From contig NC_064036.1 of NCBI RefSeq assembly GCF_932526225.1, positions 5,525,519-5,589,518 of the forward strand: a DNA stretch of 64,000 bases, read 5' to 3'. Position 1 is the first letter of the stretch, and each line of letters opens with the position of its first letter. The notes below the pieces were generated by a model that saw only the letters and a program-made list of their open reading frames with translations, did not search any database and was not told the origin of the DNA. Positions 12,101-22,200 of this stretch are shown piece by piece. The position numbers were made by a program, and so were the translations under genes. The DNA comes from Nematostella vectensis (Eukaryota > Cnidaria > Anthozoa > Actiniaria > Edwardsiidae).

Positions 12101-15100
12101 GGTATTTTGAGCGTTTTATTGAGAGGGGTGATTCTGCTTTTCTCTCCTTGTTCGATTTGAGATTTGTCAAAGAACCTGTGCTATTATTTGGCTTAAGAGT
12201 AGATGCCAACACCTTGGTTGGATGCATATCTGCAAGACTTATCCGTTAGACTGATGCCTGAGTATCTTCATCTTGTTGTGTTTATTTTGAATTTATGAAT
12301 TTTTTGGGTTGTGGGTACTTCCCAAAGCCGGTACAGGCCGGTTGAGGGGTCAGTGTGTTAAAGCCGCATTGTCACCAGTTTTCTTCCGGAGGTAGGACGG
12401 AAACCTCAACCGTTAAAAGACAAAAGAATTTACTAGAATCCGAGGTATTTAACAGGCCATCCGCTCTAAATTATCAAAAACATCCTCAAAGAAACTTCCA
12501 ATAGACACACTGCTTTCAGTATTTTGAAATATGTTTCGCCTTTTCTGTTAAAAATGATCGGAGATTGTTACATAATCGACCGGAAGTAAACTAGTTACAA
12601 TGCAGCTTTAACTTTAGCTGTCAACTCACCCGAATTACAGTAGGCGGGTGTCACAAGACTTTGGACCTTATCACAAGCCTAATTTTTGTGAGAATTTTCA
12701 TACATTAGCTGTATTCAACCGCATTGGCTCTCTTGGTTTTTTTTACATATCTACTGTATTTCACCCGATTTCACAATGTTTCTGTCCAAGTTTGGTTGAT
12801 AGCTATGTTTTTTTAACAATAGTGTATTGTCCTTTTAAGATACTGATACTGTGAATGGGAGCTCTGAACAAGCAGTGGTAAGTTTTTCACACAGTTATAT
12901 ATGATAATTTGACTGCATTCACCATTTAGCTGCATTCAAGCATTCTGATACTGGATTGAGGTTACTAGTTTGCTAGCTTTGAAACTTGCTGTACCTATCT
13001 TTTAATATTTCTGAGACTAAAAGCATTCATCAGCTATTTACTATTTCTTTTAATTAATTACCTTAATACCCAAATTCTCCAGATAATGTGGATATGTTGG
13101 CTTGCAGGGGCGTAGGCAGGGGGTGGCCCAAGGGGCCCAGGCCCCCCCTTTTAGCAGCCAAAAATACAGTTTATGTATGAGACATTATTTAAAATACAGG
13201 AGAAAATGCCTTGAAAGGTCCTTTTGTTACAAATCCTGGCTACGCCGCTGGCTTGTATGTTCATCTTGGGAAACCTTTAAGTTATTTGGGGCAGAGATGA
13301 AACCTAAATTTATGTCAAGTTTTAATTTTTAGTTACTTTTGACCATTTCTAGGCTAGAAAAAGAAAAGTCAGTGTAATATCTTTTGTACTATCCAGCTGG
13401 AAGAGTCCTAGTAAAAAAAGTGGGATCAATTTCTAGTTGTAAAATTAAAATTCTTAGGGCTGATTCTCACAAGCGACGTAAGTGTAAGCAGAGACGGAAG
13501 CGTAAGAATTTTCTGACATAAGAACCTGCTCTCCCTTAGCGCAAGCATAAACGCAAGAAGAACAGGAAGTGTTGATAATCTTATGTCTATGCTACTCTTA
13601 TGTCGTGTGAAACCCGTATCGTGGTAAGCATAATTAGAACATAAGCATAAATTAACCAATCCAGCTTTGGCTTGTTGAGGAGGTATTGGCACTAGACTAC
13701 AATTTGAGCATGTGTAGAGCCTGTTGCTTACGTCGAGCTGGTTCTTACGCGACATAAGACGCTTCCGTCTGCGCTTACACTTACGTCATCGTGAGAACAT
13801 GCCTTAAGTCATAAAAGTGTTTCACACAGGATAGAGGGTAGCTGCTTCCTTGCTATGACTGAGTTGTAGGCTTGACATGGTCTTGACCCAGCTTTACCTG
13901 TCTTTTGAAATCATAGCAAGTGTTATTAAATCTCTAGGGTGATGCAGATGAGAATGACTTGCTATGCAAGACTTGTAACATGTACTTTAATTCGCCACAC
14001 AATAAGCGTGAGCATTTGAATGGCAAGAAGCACCAGATGATGCTCAATACAGCAGCTGCTGAGAAAAAGGAAAAACTAAGCACCTCAGTGAAGGTAGTCT
14101 TAACACTGTGTAACTGGTGGCCGAGCTTCTGTGTTATTTAGCTTGCTTGAGAGATAAAGTTACAAGAGACTCTTTACTGCAACCAGTAATTTAGTGGATG
14201 CAGTACTGTACATTGCTTGTGCTTTGCAAGATAATAATAATTGGCTGAATAACTTTTCCCTTGTAACTTTCTTTCTCCGGCTGTTGCTAAACTTAGTAAC
14301 AATAAGCAGATCTTTTCTTCATGTTCTTCTAAACTCTTGTACTGTATGATCCATTCCTAACATTGAGGCAGGTCTTATTTCAACTATCCCTGCCCCTCCA
14401 AATTCAGTGTTTTAAACCAGTCATTGGCTTTTGCTTGGCATCTTAGCATTATATCCTAAAATGAAATGTTCGTTTTATGGCCAAGTTAATTTTACTGTTC
14501 AATCAAAGTCTTACAGACTTTGTACAAGATACCTTTGCATATTTTGTATTTTAGGTCACTGTCAATTTTCTTCTTACATTTCTTAGAAAACAATTATCGA
14601 TTTCTAATAGTTCGTGTTCTTATGATGATTGCTGGGTTGTAGGATAAGAAAACTGACAGCAGATCAGCATCACCAGTAGAGGCAATGGATGATGATGATG
14701 GTGACGTTGCTCAAACAGATGGGGACATCCCTATTTTTACTGAAGAATTTCTCAACTACAACAAAGGTATCTATCCAAATTAGCTTTTGCTAATTTGACA
14801 CTTGTCTGCTTTTTTTTTTTACTGTCCAGGTTAACAATAATAGTTTTTTTTAAATTTGGTGTCCCATTTAAAAAAGAAAGGGATTAAATAATGAGCATCT
14901 AGACTTCTGCTATTCAAGAGACTAGCATTTCCGCTATTCAAGAAGTTCACAAATATGGAATTTGTTTTAACATGGAAACACACCCCCCTTACTAGGAAAA
15001 AGGCAGAATGCCCCTTAGTTACAGTTTTGTACTCATAATTATTTTATTTTTATATTAGTACGTGAAAATGAACTTCGAAAGCTACGCAAGACAAACAGAG

Positions 15101-15420
15101 AGTTTGAAGAACAAAATGCGATACTCAGCAAGCACATTGAGAACATGAAAAAAGGCATTGAAAAACTTGAAGGGGAAGCAGAGGAACAGCAGAGAGAAAT
15201 CACAGAGTTACAGAAACATTTGAATAAATTACGGCGCATCCTCAGTAAGAACTTGACTGGTATCCAGTTGCCAAATGGTGGCGAAACAGCAGAAAGTGAG
15301 ACAGCCATTGATGATTTTATTGTTAAGTTACATCAGTCAATAGGGGAGAACCCCAAGGAAAACATGGAGCTTGTTAATAAAGTCAAAGAAATCATTACAA
15401 GGATTGACTATCCAAAGTAG
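6147..15420 (+). CDS. HMG20A: HMG20A/B-like HMG-box protein with extra U1-type zinc finger
   Basis: Chromatin protein; vertebrate HMG20A/B bind DNA through one HMG box and work with the LSD1-CoREST corepressor. Exons: 6147-6169, 6960-6988, 7442-7494, 9555-9776, 10329-10443, 12840-12877, 13938-14093, 14643-14766, 15059-15420. All junctions keep phase, giving 1122 nt, 373 aa. Residues 47-59 are a basic stretch ([11 protein letters not shown]). The HMG box is about 60-128 ([18 protein letters not shown], then [11 protein letters not shown], then [10 protein letters not shown]). The motif [14 protein letters not shown] near 240 and the following coiled coil (about 253-315) match the HMG20 C-terminus, which ends RIDYPK. 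Between box and coiled coil lies C-x2-C-x12-H-x5-H (C170, C173, H186, H192), which the human proteins lack as I recall them. The first exon is the least certain: it is 23 nt, but its ATG and AA/GTAAGT donor fit the next exon's phase exactly. Confidence 0.92.
8242..8542. mobile_element. TIR element in HMG20 intron 3 (~300 bp)
   Basis: Left end CGCTCCTGCCGTGCCGAAT matches the complement of the right end (CGCTTCTGCCGTGCCTAAT). The interior contains an 89-codon open frame (8254-8523) that resembles no protein I know and is probably fortuitous. It lies in the intron 7495-9554. Confidence 0.7.
10587..11145. mobile_element. Tc1/mariner-like non-autonomous element in HMG20 intron 5
   Basis: The ends CAGTTGAAGCTCTC and AGAGCTTCAACTG are inverted repeats, and TA flanks each side (TACAG at the left, CTGTA at the right). 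This is the TA target-site signature of Tc1/mariner. Internal text repeats GCGACCA and GCTCTCATAAGCGACCAC. No transposase frame remains. Confidence 0.75.
11815..11856 (+). repeat. exact 42-bp copy of HMG20 last-exon sequence inside an upstream intron
   Basis: These 42 bases (starting CAGCCATTGATGATTTTATT, ending CATCAGTCAATAG) are identical to 15302-15343 in the coding part of the last exon. The flanking TGAG just before also matches, with one mismatch between. After the copied block, its tail CAGTCAATAG is reiterated as AGTCAATAGTCAATA, which is absent from the source exon. It lies in intron 10444-12839 in sense orientation. Confidence 0.95.
12358..12611 (-). mobile_element. TTAA-flanked MITE, copy A
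   Basis: It begins TTAAAGCCGCATTGTCACC and ends TTACAATGCAGCTTTAA, giving a TTAA target duplication and ~18-bp TIRs. Two further copies lie at 28971-29245 and 61256-61515, in the opposite orientation, with the shared core GCAGTGTGTCTATTGGAAGT. The TTAA duplication resembles piggyBac-type insertion, but the terminal bases are not the usual piggyBac CCC, so the superfamily is open. Confidence 0.88.
12615..12805. mobile_element. TAGCTGTCAAC-type MITE, copy A
   Basis: Left TAGCTGTCAAC and right GTTGATAGCTA are inverted repeats. It shares most of its length with copies at 25006-25194 (opposite strand) and 52610-52789, including AAAATTAGG or CCTAATTTT blocks and ACTGTATTTCACCCGATT. It sits 3 bp after the preceding MITE and 34 bp before the short exon 12840-12877. 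Confidence 0.85.
13105..13250. mobile_element. CAG...CTG element with 5-bp target duplication (GCTTG)
   Basis: CAGGGGCGTAGGCAGGG at the left and CCTGGCTACGCCGCTG at the right form the TIRs, and GCTTG flanks both sides exactly. The interior block TTTAGCAGCCAAAAATAC is shared with the element at 35695-35847. It lies in HMG20 intron 12878-13937. Short TIRs and a 5-bp duplication could fit a hAT5-like family. Confidence 0.85.
13453..13808. mobile_element. MITE with ~55-bp TIRs in HMG20 intron 6
   Basis: The left arm contains GACGTAAGTGTAAGC and GACGGAAGCGTAAG; the right arm has the reverse complements CGCTTCCGTC and GCTTACACTTACGTC. Arms extend outward to CTTAGGGC and GCCTTAAG. No coding capacity is seen. 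Confidence 0.85.
13938..14093 (+). other. HMG20A: symmetric exon encoding a U1/matrin-type zinc finger
   Basis: This 156-nt exon of the HMG20-like gene starts and ends in phase 0. It encodes [17 protein letters not shown], then [18 protein letters not shown]. The zinc ligands C-x2-C-x12-H-x5-H follow the U1/matrin spacing seen in RNA- and DNA-binding proteins. Being symmetric, the exon could be skipped without a frameshift. Confidence 0.9.
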
Positions 15421-17089
15421 GTATTTCATACAAAGAAAATAGTTTTTACCCGCCTTACCGCTGGGAAACACTCTATAAACGTAGAGTATAAAATTCTACA
15501 GACTGCTATCCCTTATCCTCCACACCAAGAGTACTTTCCCTTTGGGTTAAAATAATCACCCTGTCTGTTGTTTTTATGGGAGTCCTTGTATATACAAAGG
15601 CTTCCCGACCGGGTCAGTAAAGGATTTCTAAGGATGTATGAATTCACACAAACAAACATCTATGAGTATATCTTCGACCTCATGAAATAAACTAAGATGG
15701 GATGTAAATATATCCATCTGTGGTATATATGACAGGAATGTGTCACTGAGTTGCCCTGTTTGTTTCAAAGGTTTTCAAAATTGATGCAAAATGAATGTAG
15801 TCCTGAACTGGCTTTCTACTGTAATAACATTTCTCTAATTTCAATGAAGGCTTCTCACTCGCAGGAAGTAACCTTTTTATCATTGCAGTACTAAAGTGCC
15901 TGCAAAGTATATTTGTAACAAGGGTGTCTACAAATGTTTACCTTGTTTGCCATTTTTCTCGTACACTTATGATGTTCTTTCCTTTATTTTCAGCTGCTTG
16001 AAAGAAGTAAACAGCTGACCTTATGCTGTATAAATATGTCTGTTTGACAGTGCCAGGTTTTGTACACTAGGGACTTTGTATAATCATCTCTCTCCTTTGC
16101 ACAAATGTTTGACATTGCTAAGTTTTGTATAGCAACTTCATATAAAGACCATATGTACATAAAAGCTGATTTCAGACCTTTATTTTTTGTATCAAGCAGT
16201 GGCTGATCATGAATTCAGGTTGAATTTACATGCCTTCAATGATCGTTGGCACCCTATGAATACACTCTGAGGTTTGACAGAAACAGTAGTTTGCTCTGGC
16301 ACTGAGTAGTTACAGTTGTGTAATAATTTGGTAACAGTGACACAGGCAGGATAACTAATGTGCACAAAAGCTAGTAATGGAAATTTGTTAGAGTTGATAG
16401 CCGCCCATACAGAAGGCGTGGAGGGACATGGATACAAGCATGGTGGGGGTTTGGGCAGAGTATTGGTGTTTTTTTCCCCACTGTTTCTTAATATTGGAAA
16501 CTTTTTCTAAGTATTTTGGGGGTGTACATAGATTAAGGGTCATTTTTTTAGGGGTGGGGATAAGGATTTTTATTTTGGGGATGGTTTGAAATTTTGGGTG
16601 CTCTCAGTCCCCCCCCCTGTCATGCTCATAGCCGAGTATCCCCAGGATTACCACATTTATAGGTACAGTTGAGAAGTAAATTCAGATTGAAATTTGTGCC
16701 TTGATTTAAAATCATAGTTTTTGTGTTGTTTTGCACAACTAATACTAGCATTTTACCTTTCTGCCTGGGGATGGGATGGGGTTTTGACAATCCTAGAGTA
16801 GATAATAAAGATAAGTTTAGATTTGCCTAACTTTTTCACATCACAAAAAGGTTTTAGCAGGGTCTCTGTAACTTGAACTTTGTTGTACTTTGAGTGCTCT
16901 GTTTACTGATTTATTTTGTAACTCTTCTTTTACCCTCATTTCAGTCTAAGGTGTTTTTTGCTGCGATTTGGGAAAAATACAAACAAACACAGAGTTAATG
17001 TTTCAAGTGTAATGTGCAAATATTAAGCCTATGTAAGACTAAATAACACAAGAATTTGACTATTTATTATGAGTTAGCGGAAAAATAAA
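15421..17089 (+). other. HMG20 3' UTR and candidate poly(A) signals
   Basis: No further coding exon is seen. AATAAA occurs at 17084-17089 and also near 16804. A possible alternative acceptor (TTTTCAG before CTGCTTGAAAG, exon from ~15994) could serve a variant C-terminus, because AAGTAGGT at the stop codon resembles a donor. Confidence 0.4.
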
Positions 17090-17687
17090 ACCCTATGCAA
17101 GTCAGTCAAAAATTATGCTCCATGGTTGGTTTTGCATGATTTATCCGACTCTTAAAGATCATTCACTATACCTCAGCAAATAATCTTAAAGTGTGTCACT
17201 ATTCAAAACAATGATATTATTGGTCATTTCAATTTATTGCACATGTTTGCATTCAATAAGAGGCATATTATTTGAAATGACATAACAAGAATCCCAATAT
17301 TCTCAAATCTCTGTTACCTCTCTGGTCATCCTACATAATTAGGCACCCCAGTAACCCCAGATGAGCATTCTTTGAAGAACAGGAAAATGAGACCTTTACA
17401 AAGAGGCACACAAAAAACAGCACTCACTCTCCTCAAACAACTAAAAGTGAATATTTTTTTTTATTATTTCATAGGGAAAAGAAAAAAATGCCTTTGACAT
17501 AAATTACCTTAGGAAAATGTCCTCTTTACATTTTCGGACTACACCTATGTACATCTATATCAATATTTTTTATTATCAATTTAAATCAATTTCCAGCAAT
17601 GCTGTCCGCAAATAGCTAAAGATAATAGAGGAAGGCATTTTGTATAAGGTACCGAAATAAGCAATCGTCTATGTCATGTTGAGTAGG

Positions 17688-17838
17688 CAGGTGCGTTCCC
17701 AGGATTGGATGAGGGGGATGGGCAGTCATAGGTATCATATGGAAAAAAGCATAGTTTTTGAAGATTCCTTTAAGAAATAACCCCCTTTTCGGCCATCAAG
17801 GGGGTGGGGGGGTTCGCAAACCCCTGTGTACGCACCTG
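17688..17838. mobile_element. CAG...CTG element with 5-bp target duplication (GTAGG)
   Basis: CAGGTGCGTTCCCAGG and CCTGTGTACGCACCTG form TIRs, and GTAGG abuts both ends. The interior GGGCAGTCATAGGTATCATA is shared with the element at 19974-20130. It lies between HMG20 and SNAPC4. Confidence 0.85.
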
Positions 17839-17918
17839 GTAGGTGGGGTTTAGTGGTGCAACGACAGGGAAAGTATTCATTTCATAGAGAAGATGTCCCT
17901 TGTCCCATCATGCCTTTC

Positions 17919-19115
17919 CATGTGGGTCTGTACAGGACCCGAAATGATCCCAGGACCCGAAACGATCCCAGGACCCGAAACGATCCCCAAAAGTACCCCA
18001 ACTGATCCCGGGACCCGAAACAATCCCAAGAGTCCCCGAAATGAACCCCAAGGAATTACAGTAATGGACAACTAAAGGAATGTGTAAGGATTGGCTTTCA
18101 GTTTTAAAAACATATGAAACATTTAGCTTTGTTTGTGTTTTTAAATGGAAATTTACATTAACTAAAACTATAGTATTAAGATTTTTATATACGACTGCGG
18201 GGGAAATACAGTGGTTGAGTCAGAAATTGGGGTCAACTAACAATTCCTGTGATAGTAATTTGAGGAGCCCGGCGTGGATAAATCATTTTTACATAACAAG
18301 CCATAAAAGAAAGTCTTTACAGATGGGACATGCTGCTTTACATTGGAAGCGAAATGTTTTAAAGTTATTTTTTGGCATGTTTGTTTTCGGTGAATGAAAG
18401 ACCTATCATATCATGAGATCATGCCGGGGTGTAAGCACGACTACATGAGGAAATTCAAAACTCACAAAATATTGCTTTCACATCCTTTTAATATTTTGCA
18501 TCGGTAGAAGGGTTGTTCGAGTGTATTACTCAGTGTGCTTTTGTCATTCCATCTTCTCGGCCAAACCGGCTGCCTAAAATGTGTCGGTAAATATTCGCTC
18601 GTGTGAACAAGGATTTCGTGGTGAAATACATGTTTGGTTGTCAGATGAATATTAATTTTTAGGGGTGATGTTTACCGGAAATGAGATTTATAGTGTCGGA
18701 GTCATGTGTCGGAACCGCAAAATGTTAAGAGTGTGATGGAAAGTCAAAAGTTTGGTTGATCTGAGCAAAGCTGTGCTATGTTTATGCTATATTCCTTTCA
18801 GTAGCAATTTAAAGTTGTGTATTTGTTTTGGACTCTGTTTATGGGTTTAACGCCGGGCAATGTAATAAATAGAAGTATTGTGTTGGAATTTAATATTTTT
18901 AAGTCACGCTGTTTAGAAATCGAGTCGCTGTTAACCCTTTATTATGCTTCAAGAATTGCAAGTATTTCTTCTGCTTTCCCTTGTCCATTACCGTAATTCC
19001 TTGGGGTTGATTTCGGGGACTCCTCGGTATCGTTTCGGGTCCCGGGATCAGTTGGTACTTTTGGGGATCATTTCGGGTCCTGGGACCGTTTCGGGTCCTG
19101 TACAGGTCCCACATG
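17919..19115. repeat. long inverted repeat upstream of SNAPC4
   Basis: The left arm 17919-18071 and right arm 18981-19115 are near-perfect reverse complements separated by 909 bp. Both contain tandem copies of an 18-bp unit, GGACCCGAAACGATCCCA; the left arm has one extra unit, which accounts for the length difference. Both inner ends carry the GGAATTAC-GTAATGGACAA block. The right arm ends about 150 bp before the SNAPC4 ATG, so it should lie in that gene's promoter or 5' UTR. The spacer holds a 105-codon frame (18080-18397) with no recognisable domain. It may be a TIR transposon of ~1.2 kb or a duplicated regulatory module. Confidence 0.92.
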
Positions 19116-19262
19116 AAGCCGCCATCAAAAGTCACACACGAAATCGAGGCTTGACGTTGGTTTTACGTGCGCGCTATGACTGGCGAAAGAAAAAAGTAGA
19201 AACTATTTCCTTCACTACTCTGCAAAACAATAATATACATAGTATAGCTTTAGAAATGAGTC

Positions 19263-22200
19263 ATGAACAATGCCGAAGAAGATTATGATACTGCCGAGTA
19301 TGAAAGAGAGATTTTAGGTGATGAGATACAGCGAATTCAGCTAGCTCTCGGTGGAAATGATTCTGAAGAGTCAGACTCGTTCGAAGAATCGAGTGAGGAA
19401 GAAGATGAAGGTTTGGACGGTAAGAAACTATTAGTTATTTTTAAAAACGTACTATTCTAATGTTACAGAGTACGGATATTATTTCTTCTTTTGCCTAAAG
19501 TAGTTAATCCTACATTGCTTTGCTGTTTTTTTTAACTAGTTCTGCACTGCGTTGGAGCATATTGATAATGGTGTCATGGAGTGAGTTCGTATTCTTCAAT
19601 TCCTTTTGCAGGTTCTTCAGATCTTGTTATTCATTCCTTGAATTCCCACTCAAAATTAAATACGGTAAGCACATTCGGTATCTAAACACATGCTACTTAT
19701 TTCTGACGTATTTTGTGTCCCACATGGGAAGTGTTGGTTGTTAATTAAAATTACGTTAGAGGGGTATATAAACATGCAAAGGAGTTCGATATTCTGTACG
19801 AAACGTGGTAATGGCCAATGCTTGTGTAATTTTGTATATATCCTAGTCCAAATAAAGGATTTTGTGCGAGGTGGAAGTGCTGGTGGTGGGTCTGAAGGAA
19901 TGTGCTGACAGTGCCTTGTTCATTTTCACAGCCCCTGGCAAACGGTTTCAACAAGCATTCGATTTTATCAAATCAGGCATGTACCCAGGATTGACTGAGG
20001 GGAAGGGGGCAGTCATAGGTATCATATGAAAAAGCATAGTATTTGACGGTCCCTCAGTAATAAATGACCCACTTCTTGGCTACCAAGGGAGGTACATACA
20101 CACCCTGCCCACCATCTTGTGTACATGCTGCAAATGACCATGTTAGTTCCATTTGCCACCCTGTTAATCTGGTCGAAATGTGTGGAAAGCAAGTTGAATG
20201 ATGTGTGCATCACAGTACCTGCTCGAAAATACTTTATTTTCAAAATAGGTTTTTGGTAGCTGTAAAGACTGCACAAATTAATATTTTTTTTTATCGAATC
20301 ATGTCAAGTTTATAATTTAAAAAGTTTAATTCCGTTTACCATGCACATAAAACATCATTTAACTGGTATTCATTATAAAATCAATGGCAAGTTAAATGGC
20401 CAGGTAAGCTGTGGAAGTTGTATTATGCTTGTTATGGCTTTTAAGATTTGATTACAGTATCCCCGCAATGTCCACCTTTTCTACACAAGGTAGTAAATGC
20501 GGTAAATAGTATAAGACATTTAATGCATTTTGTTTTGTGTTTCCAGCCTCTTCACCGTAACTATGATGAAACACCGATAAGCCATCAAGGTTTCAATTTA
20601 GCTAGCACACTGACACCTTTAGTTTGTACTGCTTCTACTGAAGAGAATGATTCTCATTTGACTGAATTAAAGCCTGTGAGACAGGAAGATCAAACAGTAG
20701 TAGCCCAAATAGAAAACTCTTTTCGTCATCAGCTGCACAGTGCAAGTATACTAGGAACTCATAATGTACCAAAAGGCATACAAGAAAACAGCTTTGAGCA
20801 GAGCAACATTGAACAGAACAGCTTTGCCCAAAGTATTGATAATACAAGTGTGTGTAATCCTGGTCCTTACAGCATCAATACCTGTGATCCACATTACCAA
20901 ACATATGAGAATATGTACAGTACAACAGATGCTGGTAATACTGAATATCGAAATACGGAGGAAGGTGAAGAGAGCAACTCAGATGAGAGCGATGATGAGG
21001 AATCATCAGATGATGATGACTTGGGAGATGTGGCTTACATGTCTACTAGGGAAGTGCTAGAACAGAGTCTTCAAACCAATAGAAATTATCAGGTGATTGC
21101 TCTTTGCTGTATAGATTATCGCAGATTGTATTAGTTATCAGCTAAGGCAAGGAATTAACAGATAATTTTTTAGGGCTTTTGCGAGTCATGAGCTCCGAAA
21201 AAATACAATCTAAATTTGATTGTACAAAATTATATTAAATTACATACGTATTATTACGTTATCTGCACAAGTGTGCACGATTTAACCTGGCTAAAATATA
21301 TTGGTGCTAAAATTAAAGCATTTGGCTATAAATTCCAAAACTGGTCACACATGTAAGCCTCATAAAGATCTCAAGCTTTGGCTATCTTAACCATATCTGT
21401 TTTTTCTCTAGGCTGTTATTATTGAACAATTGAAAGAAATTGAGATTGCCTTAGCGAAAAACAGGGAACAACAGGTAAGCTAAAAGCATGTCATTGATAT
21501 TCATTCTTTCTTTTTGTATTATTGACACATCTCCCTTCATGAAATAATATTTCTGGTAGCTGCCCACATCCAGAATTTGTGCACATGCAAGTTTTTAATT
21601 TTTAATTTTAATTATTTCTCTGTATGATTCGATGATTTTTTTTCCAAGTGAAAAGCCTGGTTTTGATATTACAATAGAAATAATATATAGATTTAGGCAC
21701 TGCCTAAAGGCGGAGCCAGCATTTGATACCTTTTTGTGTTGACTGATAGGGGTAATTTAGGGGGATCTAGGTGTCTTTAAAATGTTTTTTTTAAGTAGTT
21801 TAAAAAAATAATTTTTACTGCCATGTCATTATGAATTGTACAGGCCCGTACCTAGGAGGGGTCCCCCTCACACACACACACAACAGCCAAAGGAATACTT
21901 TCGGTTCTCAATAGACGTGCTATTATTTGTAGACAAAACTCACTCTGGTATGTAGCCAGATCCGACATTAAACCTCCCCTGGAGATACTGCAAAGGCGCG
22001 GTCAGATTTTTATCGGAGAACTCCGGAAGGAAGAAATGGGAGTATATCTTCGATAAAAAAATAACAATAATGCAACAACACTCTCCTAACATTTCCCCTT
22101 ACCTCATTATCTTTAGTTTGGTAGATAAATGTCTTTACAGATTTTTTAATACAGATTTATCATTGAGAGCAAGTATCTTGCTCTAAAAATATTACACTTA

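Noticed and set aside
11451-12227. Minus-strand frames (72 and 119 codons) between the Tc1-like element and MITE copy A
   Set aside because: Possibly remnants of an older mobile element, but no reverse transcriptase, integrase or transposase motif could be recognised.
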